Below are positions 8,028 through 15,079 of a stretch of 64,000 bases of DNA, one piece after another. The DNA lies in NCBI GenBank assembly GCA_910578545.1, contig CAJTPT010000006.1:61644-125643 (forward strand), written 5' to 3'. Every line of letters starts with the position of its first letter. The stretch's first letter is position 1. Both the position numbers and the translations under genes were made by a program. Source of the stretch: an uncultured Christensenella sp. (GTDB taxonomy: Bacteria; Bacillota; Clostridia; Christensenellales; Pumilibacteraceae). The notes beneath the pieces were generated by a model that saw only the letters and a program-made list of their open reading frames with translations, was not told the origin of the DNA and did not search any database.

Positions 8028-8510
8028 TTAAAACGGTAAATCTTTGGCTTCTTCTTGCGGCACAGGTGTTAAATCGTCAAAAAGTGTCCTATTTTGACCG
8101 CCACGGCTCGTTTTCGGTGTCGGTCGAGTAGTATTTCCATGTCTCGACTGCTCCGTGTCACTCCGTTGATTTGACGGCGAATTTTCAGCACTCGATTTTC
8201 CACCCAAAAACTCCACTTCGTCCGCCACGACATCGAAAGTTGTTACTTTTATATCGTCACGGTTTTCGTATTGCCTACGCTGTACACTGCCAACGATTCC
8301 AACCTTATTGCCTTTGAAAAGATATTTTGCACAACGATCCGCAAGATTTCGCCATGCTATAATATCGAAGTAATCTGCCACACGTTCGCCGTTGCTATCG
8401 GGATAAGGGCGATTGACTGCTATCGTAAACCGCGTAAAATGAACACCGGTCGGCGTACTACCCGATTCTGGGTCGCGTGTTAGATTGCCAATACAGATAA
8501 ACTTATTCAT
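8028..8510 (-). CDS. ssb: Single-stranded DNA-binding protein
   Basis: 160 residues. N-terminal OB fold (MNKFICIGNLTRDPE, then FTIAVNRPY and YFDIIAWRNLADRCAKYL), a flexible Ser/Asn/Thr-rich linker (about 110-145) and the acidic tip DLPF that recruits replication and repair partners. This is the phage's own SSB, working with the replisome organizer and RecT. It is preceded by AGGAGAGCGG. Confidence 0.95.
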   Translation of the reverse strand: MNKFICIGNLTRDPESGSTPTGVHFTRFTIAVNRPYPDSNGERVADYFDIIAWRNLADRCAKYLFKGNKVGIVGSVQRRQYENRDDIKVTTFDVVADEVEFLGGKSSAENSPSNQRSDTEQSRHGNTTRPTPKTSRGGQNRTLFDDLTPVPQEEAKDLPF

Positions 8511-8531
8511 GCGCTTCCGCTCTCCTTTCCG

Positions 8532-8633
8532 CTAATACTTCCGCAAACAGTCATCTAATGGGCGGTCTTCTTTCATAAGCCTATCCCGTATCTGGTCGCA
8601 AATATTGATAGCCTCTAAATCTTTAATCGACAT
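8532..8633 (-). CDS. Very small phage protein (33 aa)
   Basis: An in-frame ATG upstream at 8726 gives a longer product, but that part runs inside the overlapping zinc-finger gene and has no ribosome-binding site. The ATG at 8633 has GGGAGG about 13 nt before it and overlaps the end of the previous gene. Acidic, helical-looking. Function unknown. Confidence 0.45.
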   Translation of the reverse strand: MSIKDLEAINICDQIRDRLMKEDRPLDDCLRKY

Positions 8634-8796
8634 TGTATTTGTAATACCTCCCTCGTGGCATTTTAGCTTTCGCCTTTTGATAACAGGTGTATGAGCAATA
8701 AAACTTTGAGCCGATACGGTAAACATAGCCAGTGAAGTCTATGCGACACCACTTTTTGCCGCAAATCGGACACGTTTTCTCAATGAAATAACTCAT
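8623..8796 (-). CDS. Small zinc-finger phage protein (57 aa)
   Basis: The start at 8796 is chosen because GAGG stands 4 nt before it; the upstream in-frame ATG at 8808 has none. Two cysteine pairs (CPICGKKW and YCSYTC) flank a short beta-rich stretch, followed by a basic tail, so it is probably a treble-clef or zinc-ribbon protein. It may bind nucleic acid, but no function is known to me. Confidence 0.6.
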   Translation of the reverse strand: MSYFIEKTCPICGKKWCRIDFTGYVYRIGSKFYCSYTCYQKAKAKMPRGRYYKYNVD

Positions 8797-8847
8797 AGTT
8801 CCTCGCATTTTTGTTTATTAATTTGATTTAGGTTTGAGTGTGGTCGT

Positions 8848-9222
8848 TTACTCCCCAAAAGCCTCGACAAACTCTTTGTAATACTTGCCGAGTTTAATTT
8901 TGCCCTGACCGTTACGACTGCCTTTTGCGACGGTCGCCCTCGCTATACGCAAAGTAGAGAAAGCGTGATGGAAAAGTCTTTGCACATCGGCCGTGCCTTC
9001 TTGCTCTGTTGGTATGTAATAGCCTTTGTTGTAAGCTAAAATTACCTTATCGAACTTCATATCCTGGCGTATATCGTGAATATAATCACGCAACTGTCGT
9101 TCGGAGATATGGAACATTCCGCTTAAATCGGCTGCGCTTATTGCGTTTTGCTTTCCAACATGATTTTTAAGCTCGTCGTAAATTCGATAAGTCGTCGAAT
9201 CGTGATGTTTCGTTTCAATCAT
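8848..9222 (-). CDS. Phage winged helix-turn-helix protein (124 aa)
   Basis: Residues about 25-75 form a helix-turn-helix with wing (AADLSGMFHISERQLRDYIHDIRQ, split across helices, then a beta wing ending KGYYIPT). The rest is basic. It is likely an early regulator or a DNA-binding replication accessory. The ATG overlaps the upstream stop as TAATG, with AAGAGG eight nt before it. Confidence 0.65.
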   Translation of the reverse strand: MIETKHHDSTTYRIYDELKNHVGKQNAISAADLSGMFHISERQLRDYIHDIRQDMKFDKVILAYNKGYYIPTEQEGTADVQRLFHHAFSTLRIARATVAKGSRNGQGKIKLGKYYKEFVEAFGE

Positions 9223-9440
9223 TACTCAAACCTCTTCATTCTGTTGATTTCTTTTTTAGCTTCATCTTCGGTGTTGCACCACAAAAACCTTGTGTCGGGT
9301 TTTTCTGGACAATGATCACCGACATATCGTGTAATATGCAAGGCTTGATATTTGCCTAATACTTCGATAATCGCATAAAGGTCTTTAATTAAGCAATAGG
9401 TGCCTAACTTCTCTGTTTCATCTTGGTAAATAACAGTCAT
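9222..9440 (-). CDS. Phage protein of unknown function (72 aa)
   Basis: The start at 9440 has GGGAG 8 nt before it; an in-frame start at 9455 lies inside the previous gene. Mixed alpha/beta-looking small protein with no known motif. It is the second gene of the early operon after the Cro-like gene. Confidence 0.55.
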   Translation of the reverse strand: MTVIYQDETEKLGTYCLIKDLYAIIEVLGKYQALHITRYVGDHCPEKPDTRFLWCNTEDEAKKEINRMKRFE

Positions 9441-9444
9441 TTGA

Positions 9445-9651
9445 CTATCTCCCATTCAAATAATCGGTCGTTACGTCAAGCACATCTGCAAGCGCATTCA
9501 TCATCATAGTGTTTGGTATTTTATATCCCTTTTCCCATTGGACGATTGCAGGTTGCGAAACAGCGAGCTTGTCCGCAAGAGCGCGTTGCGAAAGATTGTT
9601 CTTTTCACGCGCTTCTTTTATTCTTTCTCCAATTAGTTGCGAGTTTATCAA
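9445..9651 (-). CDS. Cro-like XRE-family regulator
   Basis: 68 residues with a single helix-turn-helix (IGERIKEAREKNNLSQRALA, then VSQPAIVQWEKG). The frame can begin with GTG at 9663, but that codon is part of the GGAGGTG ribosome-binding site; TTG at 9651 is better placed. It is the first gene of the leftward early operon, about 650 nt downstream of the operator-bearing promoter at 10,305-10,333. That position and its small size suggest a Cro-type switch protein opposing the rightward repressor at 11,048. Family certain, role inferred. Confidence 0.8.
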   Translation of the reverse strand: MINSQLIGERIKEAREKNNLSQRALADKLAVSQPAIVQWEKGYKIPNTMMMNALADVLDVTTDYLNGR

Positions 9652-9702
9652 AATTTTTTTCACCTCCGTTTCCTTAACTACTGTGTGATAACCCGTTGCT
9701 TA

Positions 9703-9731
9703 TTGACAAGAGAGTCTTTTTGTGCTAATAT
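9703..9731 (+). promoter_or_regulatory. Rightward sigma-A promoter (TTGACA-N17-TAATAT)
   Basis: Consensus -35 at 9703-9708 and a good -10 at 9726-9731, 17 bp apart. It points into the long interval that has no normal gene and lies upstream of the 19-codon frame at 9867. Confidence 0.6.
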
Positions 9732-9737
9732 GTAATC

Positions 9738-10298
9738 GTCACAAAACAACTCGCACAGTTGGCTCGCTTGCCAACAAGCGACCGTACATTAACAATTTGA
9801 ATATCCACTACCTGCTTTTTTCTTGACTTACATTGCCTAACAAAGGCAAAAGGGAGGTGCTTTATCTTGAAAAGCATTTTGTTTTTGCCCGCGTGTCACG
9901 TTGTCGTTAAGGTATGGAAGCGATAGCAGTTACCAATCCTTATCGGCTCGTTGTGTAGGCTACGGGCATCCCCTCTCCGAATGAAATATTTTCGGAAGAA
10001 GCAAGGTAGAACCAAGACTGCCTAAACTACACAGCACCGCATTTCTCGTTGCCCAAAAAGCGAGAGAAACAGAAAAACACAAATTATAGTTTCTGTGCGG
10101 GACGATGCAAAAATTTGGCGACCGAAGCGTTGTGTTTGGGCGCAACGCTTTTCGGTTGATATTTCCCGTCACCCCTCTTTGTCAGCCAATGTAAGCCAAG
10201 TAGAAAGAAGCAAGCGGGCAACCGCCGTTTTTAGGTTTGTGGGTATTCGATTGTAAATGTGCGGATTAGGTTATTGCCTACCCCTTTGTGATAAGCAT
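9738..10298. ncRNA. Structured interval without a normal gene: leader of the early operon and/or rightward RNA
   Basis: About 560 nt between a rightward promoter (9703-9731) and a leftward one (10,305-10,333). Foldable elements are a hairpin at 9833-9849, arms GTGTAGGC (9953-9960) and GCCTAAACTACAC (10,020-10,032) enclosing a CCGAA/TTCGG hairpin, a TTTCTCG/CGAGAGAAA hairpin near 10,042-10,070, and a 12-bp stem with a 2-nt bulge at 10,121-10,156. Read leftward, it is the 5' leader of the lytic operon. Read rightward, it would be an RNA carrying the 19-codon frame. Strand and function are not settled by sequence. Confidence 0.4.
9867..9926 (+). CDS. Possible 19-residue hydrophobic peptide
   Basis: TTG start with an excellent ribosome-binding site (GGGAGGTG at 9852-9859, spacing 7). 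The product reads KSILFLPACHVVVKVWKR after the initiator, hydrophobic in the middle and basic at the end. Hairpins flank it: 9833-9849 before the ribosome-binding site, and 9858-9876 around the start codon. It could be a leader peptide or a type I toxin-like peptide. Chance is not excluded. Confidence 0.35.
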   Translation: MKSILFLPACHVVVKVWKR

Positions 10299-10304
10299 AG
10301 TTAT

Positions 10305-10333
10305 AGTATATAGGATATTTATCCAACTGTCAA
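10305..10333 (-). promoter_or_regulatory. Early lytic promoter with operator in its spacer
   Basis: Leftward TTGACA (10,333-10,328), 17 bp, TATACT (10,310-10,305). The operator at 10,313-10,324 fills the spacer, so a bound repressor would exclude RNA polymerase. It drives the Cro-like gene and the replication/recombination operon. Confidence 0.8.
10313..10324. promoter_or_regulatory. Operator O1 (GGATATTTATCC)
   Basis: Inverted repeat GGATA-TT-TATCC within the early promoter spacer. The same motif recurs at 10,342 and 11,007. It is the likely binding site of the XRE repressor encoded at 11,048. Confidence 0.75.
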
Positions 10334-10341
10334 GCGTTTAT

Positions 10342-10353
10342 GGATATTTATCC
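10342..10353. promoter_or_regulatory. Operator O2 (GGATATTTATCC)
   Basis: Identical to O1 and 29 bp from it, close to three helical turns, so cooperative binding is plausible. It lies just upstream of the leftward -35 and may also control transcription toward the gene at 10,412. Confidence 0.75.
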
Positions 10354-10411
10354 AAAGAAAATCAAAAAATATTCCACTCTCATGTGGGAACGGAAACAAA
10401 GGAGATAACTT

Positions 10412-10780
10412 ATGACGAAAGAAGTATATAACCTAATTATTTCTATTAAGGACAGGTTACACGATTTTGACGAAGATAAACCGTCCGACGTCGCAAGGCT
10501 GTATAAAATGGGTTATCTTGAACATTACCATTATTCCAAAGATGGAAAAAGTATATTTGCGTGGCGATTAACCAATACAGCTGTAAAAGAAATGGAAGAA
10601 TATGAAAAATCTCTCCGTCAACAAGAAAGAGAGATTAAAAGTTTGCAAATCGCAGAAGAAGCCAATAAAAAAGCGGATAAGGCAAACAAAATTAGTAAGT
10701 CAGCTATTATAGTTTCAGTAATTGTAAGCACCTTAACCGTCCTTGCTTCGGTTTTAATTGCTATTTTTGTCAAAAGCTAA
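10412..10780 (+). CDS. Winged-helix protein with coiled coil and C-terminal membrane anchor (122 aa)
   Basis: Residues 1-65 look like a small winged helix (RLYKMGYLEHYHYSKDG, then LTNTAVKEMEEYEK). Residues 66-97 are a charged coiled coil and residues 99-120 a single hydrophobic helix at the C-terminus. AAAGGAG stands 8 nt before the ATG. It begins 59 bp right of operator O2 and converges with the 70-residue gene, overlapping it by 27 bp. A tail-anchored protein at the immunity region could serve exclusion or sensing. I do not recognise the family. Confidence 0.6.
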   Translation: MTKEVYNLIISIKDRLHDFDEDKPSDVARLYKMGYLEHYHYSKDGKSIFAWRLTNTAVKEMEEYEKSLRQQEREIKSLQIAEEANKKADKANKISKSAIIVSVIVSTLTVLASVLIAIFVKS

Positions 10781-10966
10781 ACGAAGTTTGCGAGGTAACT
10801 TTTCTCGATACTCTTCTAAATCTTCTTGATATTTAGCCCAAAACTTTTCAAATCCGTCCGTATCCCACCCCTTATCCGTTTCAGGACACAATCCACTTTG
10901 AATAGCTGAAATTACCGCCAATCCCTTATGTGTTAAGAGGGTTACTTCCTTCTTTTTTTTACTCAT
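10754..10966 (-). CDS. Small charged protein controlled by the repressor operator (70 aa)
   Basis: Starts with MSKKKKEVTLLTHKGLAVIS and continues charged and helical, with no membrane segment. GAGG lies 10 nt before the ATG. Its promoter (10,999-11,027) is near-perfect and contains the operator, so it should be silent in the lysogen and expressed on induction. That is the position of a lytic switch or antirepressor gene. It overlaps the 3' end of the convergent gene by 27 bp. Function not recognised. Confidence 0.55.
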   Translation of the reverse strand: MSKKKKEVTLLTHKGLAVISAIQSGLCPETDKGWDTDGFEKFWAKYQEDLEEYREKLPRKLRLAFDKNSN

Positions 10967-10998
10967 ATCAATACAACCTCACAAAATAATTTAACCAC

Positions 10999-11027
10999 AT
11001 TATATAGGATAAATATCCAAATGTCAA
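10999..11027 (-). promoter_or_regulatory. Second operator-bearing leftward promoter (TTGACA-N17-TATAAT)
   Basis: Perfect consensus: -35 at 11,027-11,022, -10 at 11,004-10,999, spacing 17. Operator O3 sits in the spacer exactly as O1 does in the early promoter. Confidence 0.8.
11007..11018. promoter_or_regulatory. Operator O3 (GGATAAATATCC)
   Basis: Inverse-complement copy of O1/O2, located about 30 bp before the repressor start codon and within the divergent promoter. It probably serves repressor autoregulation and control of the 70-residue gene. Confidence 0.75.
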
Positions 11028-11047
11028 CCACTAAAAGGAGATTTTTT

Positions 11048-11488
11048 ATGAATAAGTCAGCTGAATTAACTACCGCAACACAAAGAGCATTAGATTTGTT
11101 TGACAATGCTAATATTGCCGCAAATTTATTTGAAAAGACTATTGGCTTGGCGCAAGGGACAATCAAAAACTTAAAGAATGGGAAAAATCTAATTTCAGCA
11201 GATTGTATAATTAAGTTCGCTCGTTACTTCAACGTATCAGCGGACTACTTACTTTGCCTAACGAACGAGCCAAAACCGCTCGAAAATCACGAAGTCGGAG
11301 AAATGTCTAACAATACGCCTACTGTATTCGGGGAAATGTCCGGCTTATTTAGCGATCAAAGATTTGTTGATTCGGCAAAAATGTATAGGGCGTTGCCGAA
11401 CGAATATAAGCAAGAAGTATACGCTTACATTTGCGGAATTATTACGGGTCTGGGTTTGCCAATTCAGCAAATTTTAGGGAGAAAGTAA
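11048..11488 (+). CDS. XRE-family phage repressor (CI-like)
   Basis: 146 residues from the ATG at 11,048, which has AAAAGGAG 7 nt upstream. An earlier ATG at 11,021 overlaps the divergent -35 box and is rejected. The N-terminal helix-turn-helix (NLFEKTIGLAQGTIKNLKNG, then ISADCIIKFARYFNVSADYL) is of the XRE type. The C-terminal ~65 residues are a short helical region without a LexA-like serine protease, so RecA-driven self-cleavage is not expected. Divergent placement beside operator-bearing promoters makes it the likely lysogeny repressor. It is followed after 1 bp by a 57-codon gene. Confidence 0.85.
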   Translation: MNKSAELTTATQRALDLFDNANIAANLFEKTIGLAQGTIKNLKNGKNLISADCIIKFARYFNVSADYLLCLTNEPKPLENHEVGEMSNNTPTVFGEMSGLFSDQRFVDSAKMYRALPNEYKQEVYAYICGIITGLGLPIQQILGRK

Positions 11489-11489
11489 T

Positions 11490-11663
11490 ATGTCCGCAAT
11501 CACCACTATTGAAAAAATGATTAAAGCATTACTAAAAACTCACCCTGACCCAGCACCGCCTATTCAAGACGTATATAATATATCAACCGACGAGCGAGAA
11601 AAGAAAGAAATCAAAGTCATTGCTTGCAGTTGGGGAATCAAACTAGATGATGAAGGCAAATAA
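11490..11663 (+). CDS. Small protein following the repressor (57 aa)
   Basis: The ATG lies one base after the repressor stop (TAAtATG). Hydrophilic with a KTHPDPAPP stretch. Translational coupling to the repressor suggests a partner in immunity control, but no motif supports this. Unknown. Confidence 0.55.
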   Translation: MSAITTIEKMIKALLKTHPDPAPPIQDVYNISTDEREKKEIKVIACSWGIKLDDEGK

Positions 11664-11677
11664 CACACTCTCGCTTA

Positions 11678-11706
11678 TTGCGAGCCACACCTAAAAGTGA
11701 TATAAT
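11678..11706 (+). promoter_or_regulatory. Promoter of the lipoprotein cargo gene (TTGCGA-N17-TATAAT)
   Basis: -35 at 11,678-11,683 and a perfect -10 at 11,701-11,706. The predicted RNA starts near 11,713, at the ribosome-binding site CGGAGG (11,712-11,717), so the leader is only about 10 nt. Confidence 0.65.
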
Positions 11707-11722
11707 GTTCTCGGAGGCTTAA

Positions 11723-12850
11723 ATGAAATCTTTATTTACAAAAATTATCGGAGTATTGACAATTCTTTTCATATTCGCAAGTCTTTGTGGTTGTGCAAAC
11801 AAAACAAGTGAACCTAATTGCAACGGTAATCACACTTTGGAACTCACTTCCACAACCGCTACTTGCTTTGATGGCGGTATTGAAAGTTTTAAGTGCGAAG
11901 TTTGTGGTGAAACCAAGACGGAAAAGGTTTCAGCTTACGGACACGATTTAGTACAATCGTCCTATACTGCGCCGACCTGCAAGACAAACGGAGAGAAAGT
12001 AGAAAAATGCTCCCGTTGCGGATTTGAAAGCAAGCAAACACTTTTAGTCATAGACCACGATTATCAAGTTAAGTCCACTACTCCGTCAACCTGCACAGTT
12101 AAAGGCTCACAGCTTTTAGAGTGTTCAATGTGCCACGAAACAAAGACGGAAGCATTGGAATTAAAAGACCACGTTTATGAGCTTATAAATACAATTTCGT
12201 CAACCTGTGTAGTTCACGGTTCAAAGCAATATAAGTGTACAGACTGCACTGCGACCAAATCAGAAGAATTACCGTTTGCAGAGCATAAATACGAAACAAA
12301 GACAGTTGAGGCGACTTGCTTTACTCACGGAGGCACAGTTGAAATTTGTAGCGTTTGTCAATACCAAAAGCCTATAAATGAAACTCCCCTACTCAAACAC
12401 AACTTTGGCGCAGACGGTTACTGTTCGCATTGCGGAATTTATGAAAGGCTGTTTGACGAAAACAAACTAAATGTTACCATAACAAACACAACAACCGAAC
12501 TTGGAACTATAAGGGGTTATTTAGTTCCACTTTTCAAAGATAATAACGGAACTATCCCTGATACTTATTTTGCAAACCAAACGATTACTCTTACACTCAC
12601 ACTCTTTGATAAAGACGGCGAAGTACTAATTGTACAAGAATTTGTTTCAAATTTAGACGCAAATGGCAAACTTACCATTGGCGCAGATGAAAATTCAACT
12701 CAATTCGCTAATCGGTTTAGACTGCTTTTAATTGAAGATAATAGATTTTCTGATGAAGTCCTTACTAAAAGCCGTTCATTTAAGATTATTTTTTCATCTG
12801 ACGGTTATGAACCATTAGAATATACTCGTCAAATTACAGAATTAAATTAA
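11723..12850 (+). CDS. Prophage-borne lipoprotein with tandem CxxC repeats
   Basis: 375 residues. A lipoprotein signal peptide ends at the lipobox LCGC (cysteine near residue 24). Five repeats of about 38-40 residues follow (about 30-225), each with a TC..G......C..C pattern and a His between repeats (for example CEVCGETKTEK, CSRCGFESKQT). A final CSHCG precedes a beta-rich C-terminal domain (about 240-375). The regular Cys/His spacing suggests zinc-binding or disulfide-stabilised modules on the cell surface. It has its own promoter, codon use is AT-richer than the chromosome, and it lies between repressor and integrase, all typical of a lysogenic-conversion gene. Exact function unknown. Confidence 0.75.
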   Translation: MKSLFTKIIGVLTILFIFASLCGCANKTSEPNCNGNHTLELTSTTATCFDGGIESFKCEVCGETKTEKVSAYGHDLVQSSYTAPTCKTNGEKVEKCSRCGFESKQTLLVIDHDYQVKSTTPSTCTVKGSQLLECSMCHETKTEALELKDHVYELINTISSTCVVHGSKQYKCTDCTATKSEELPFAEHKYETKTVEATCFTHGGTVEICSVCQYQKPINETPLLKHNFGADGYCSHCGIYERLFDENKLNVTITNTTTELGTIRGYLVPLFKDNNGTIPDTYFANQTITLTLTLFDKDGEVLIVQEFVSNLDANGKLTIGADENSTQFANRFRLLLIEDNRFSDEVLTKSRSFKIIFSSDGYEPLEYTRQITELN

Positions 12851-12872
12851 AATAATCTTCGGAGATACGAAT

Positions 12873-13472
12873 ATGAAAAAAGAAATCATTGACAAAAGTA
12901 CTTATGAAAAATACAAATCGCTCGAAACCGAGAAAAACGCTCTATTGAAGAAAATCAACACGATTTTAGCATGTTTGGTAGGTATGTCACTGATCCCTTC
13001 AATAGTTTTAATACAATTAGAGCCACCCTTACCTTATGGCTTTATCGCTTTTGGAATTTTACTTGGGGCTTTACTTATTGCTAATATTGTAATCGGTTGC
13101 AAGTACGCAAAAATTACAAATGCTATTGAGGCTTATGAAAATGCGCAAGATGAAGGAAGAAAACGCATTGAAGAAAACTTGCGCCAACAACAGCAAGCGA
13201 CCGCGCAAGACGCAATGTTGCGCCTTGACGATATTAAAAAGACCATTATTGTTGAAACTCATACAGGAAAGGATAACGACAACGCTATGACAAGGGGCGT
13301 TGTTGGCGGACTTCTTTTTGGTGCAACAGGCGCAATAGTCGGAACTGCTACAGCACAAGAGAAATCCTACACTACCTTTTTAATAATTTACAATGATGAT
13401 AGCCGTACAACACAAACCGTAGAAAATGGCTCAACTCTCTACAATCACTATATAAAGTATTTAGAAGTTTGA
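12873..13472 (+). CDS. Prophage-borne membrane protein with glycine-zipper segment (199 aa)
   Basis: Two membrane helices (about 27-48 and 52-77), a coiled-coil/Gln-rich stretch (about 85-118), then a Gly-rich segment (GVVGGLLFGATGAIVG) and a short beta-rich C-terminus. It follows the lipoprotein by 22 bp with CGGAG upstream, so the two are probably co-transcribed. I do not recognise the family. A lipoprotein plus membrane protein pair at this place could act in superinfection exclusion or surface alteration; this is inference. Confidence 0.6.
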   Translation: MKKEIIDKSTYEKYKSLETEKNALLKKINTILACLVGMSLIPSIVLIQLEPPLPYGFIAFGILLGALLIANIVIGCKYAKITNAIEAYENAQDEGRKRIEENLRQQQQATAQDAMLRLDDIKKTIIVETHTGKDNDNAMTRGVVGGLLFGATGAIVGTATAQEKSYTTFLIIYNDDSRTTQTVENGSTLYNHYIKYLEV

Positions 13473-13596
13473 TATAGTATACAAACCGAATTGGAAAATA
13501 TTGGTAATTTTTGTATAGCAATCAGTTATTCGACTATAATCGTCATTTTTAGTATAATTTACCTATCAAATCAAACTATTGGAGGTAAAAGATACT

Positions 13597-14928
13597 ATGG
13601 ACGATTTTATTAAACAATCGCTTGATAATATAGAGCGATACGGTCGGCAAGTAATAGCTGAAATATATAATATATTTGGCTACTGTAATGGAATGGAAAC
13701 AACGGCAAATCACTACTATTCCACACTTGCTCACGCACATTTACAACTCAATACAAATAATTTAGGCAATGGGTTCGGTAATCAACAAACTACTCCCGTC
13801 ACTAAAACATCGCAAGAGATATTAAAGGAGCTTGAAGAAATGATTGTCGAACTGAAAATAAAAGGCTCGGTAAGAGAACGTCCAGACGGACGATTTGAAT
13901 ACCGTTCCGCACTGCTCGGTTCTATCTACGGCAAGAGCAAAGAGGAAATCGAGCTGAAAATCACACAAAAGTTAAAGGAGGTAAAAAAGAATAAGGGCAA
14001 GCCTATTGGTAAGAAGAAAGAAATTCCGCTACTGTCGGAATTTTTTATTACTCAATATTTGCCATATAAGAAACAAACACTCGCAGAACGTTCCATTATG
14101 GACATACAAATCGACTACAACTTCATTGTTGGTAAAGGAAAGTTTGATAAACCGCTTGACAAATACACAACCGCGAATATTGAGATGTTTCTCTACTCCA
14201 TTCCACAAACGCGCAAAAGGCAGAAAGTGCGTGGTCTACTCAACAATATGCTCACCTATGCCAAGCGAATGGGAATAATCAAGGTTAATCCTTGCGATGA
14301 CGTCGAAAGAGTTAAGCATGAGCAGAAGATTGGCGAAGCATTGAGTTTTCAAGAACAAGCACAGTTCTTCGATAATCTCTATGCGGCAAACAATATCGAT
14401 CTTAATCACAAGCTTTACTTTACTTTTGTCTATCTTACAGGAACAAGGCGTAGTGAAGCTCTCGGAATTACGACCAATGATGTGGATTTTGAGAATAACA
14501 CGTTACATATTCCCGGCACAAAGACAAAAGGCTCAAATCGCACTATACCGCTATTTCCACTTGTAAAGAAAATGCTGCAAACTATTGTTCCCAATAAAGA
14601 TGGCGTATACTTCCCCATCAAGGCCGACCTCGTAGATAGCATTATGCGTAGAGTGAAAGACAACACTCATCATCCACATGAATTGCGCCATACCTTTGGA
14701 ACAATCAAAATGTGCGTGGAGAAACTAGACCCTAAAACTGTATCTTTGTATATGGGGCATACGACAACCAGCATGACGCTCACACGCTACACTCATCCCG
14801 AACAACTTGATAAAGGCTTATTTTACAACGGAGCACTGACAGAAGAAGAAAAGCTACAACGGCTGAAAGAGCAGTACCAAGTCATATTGGATAAGATTTC
14901 AAGCTATCTAAGTGATTTTACCCAATAA
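13597..14928 (+). CDS. int: Tyrosine site-specific integrase
   Basis: 443 residues from the ATG at 13,597, 10 nt after GGAGGT; an in-frame TTG at 13,579 overlaps that site. The N-terminal part (about 75-130) resembles an arm-binding domain (VRERPDGRFEYR), then a SAM-like core-binding domain. The catalytic residues are present: Arg in LTGTRRSEALG, HELRHT for the His-x-x-Arg box, YMGH, and the nucleophilic Tyr in TLTRYTHP near the end. It lies about 100 bp from the broken tRNA-Leu, the usual place of an integrase beside its attachment site. A run with two TATAAT-like boxes (13,541-13,561) probably holds its promoter. Confidence 0.93.
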   Translation: MDDFIKQSLDNIERYGRQVIAEIYNIFGYCNGMETTANHYYSTLAHAHLQLNTNNLGNGFGNQQTTPVTKTSQEILKELEEMIVELKIKGSVRERPDGRFEYRSALLGSIYGKSKEEIELKITQKLKEVKKNKGKPIGKKKEIPLLSEFFITQYLPYKKQTLAERSIMDIQIDYNFIVGKGKFDKPLDKYTTANIEMFLYSIPQTRKRQKVRGLLNNMLTYAKRMGIIKVNPCDDVERVKHEQKIGEALSFQEQAQFFDNLYAANNIDLNHKLYFTFVYLTGTRRSEALGITTNDVDFENNTLHIPGTKTKGSNRTIPLFPLVKKMLQTIVPNKDGVYFPIKADLVDSIMRRVKDNTHHPHELRHTFGTIKMCVEKLDPKTVSLYMGHTTTSMTLTRYTHPEQLDKGLFYNGALTEEEKLQRLKEQYQVILDKISSYLSDFTQ

Positions 14929-14947
14929 TTACCCACATTTGGAGCAT

Positions 14948-14990
14948 AAAAAAGCCTCGACCATATACAACATGTTGTGTTAGTCGAGGC
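14948..14990 (-). terminator. Intrinsic terminator facing left, between the tRNA-Leu fragment and the integrase
   Basis: Stem GCCTCGAC/GTCGAGGC (14,954-14,961 with 14,983-14,990) followed on the minus strand by six T. The loop contains a 12-bp palindrome, ACAACATGTTGT. It would stop transcription coming from the tRNA-Leu promoter before it enters the element. Confidence 0.75.
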
Positions 14991-15027
14991 AAATATGCTA
15001 AATATTGTGCGTTGTGTAAGTTTGAAC

Positions 15028-15068
15028 GATTTTGAGTCCGGCGCGTCTGCCAATTCCACCACACCGGC
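15028..15068 (-). pseudogene. tRNA-Leu(CAA), 5' part only; element-chromosome junction (att site)
   Basis: The minus strand from 15,068 reads as a normal tRNA-Leu: acceptor strand GCCGGTG, then TGGTGGAATTGGCAGACGCG and the anticodon arm CCGGA-CTCAAAA-TC with anticodon CAA. After 41 nt the match stops. The next bases (GTTCAAAC) cannot complete the anticodon stem, and no variable arm, T arm or 3' acceptor strand follows. The break is just after the 7-nt anticodon loop, a known crossover site of tyrosine integrases, and the integrase lies on the missing side. I infer integration into the anticodon loop, with the 3' half left at the other junction outside the window. Confidence 0.8.
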
Positions 15069-15079
15069 AAAGCATAATA

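Noticed and set aside
9960..10172. 70-residue leftward frame within the early leader
   Set aside because: No ribosome-binding site, odd composition, and it runs through the hairpins at 10,042-10,156; treated as chance.
15001..15068. Group I intron in tRNA-Leu as the reason for the break
   Set aside because: Known leucine tRNA introns split within the anticodon; here the break is after the loop, and no 3' exon or intron core is seen nearby.
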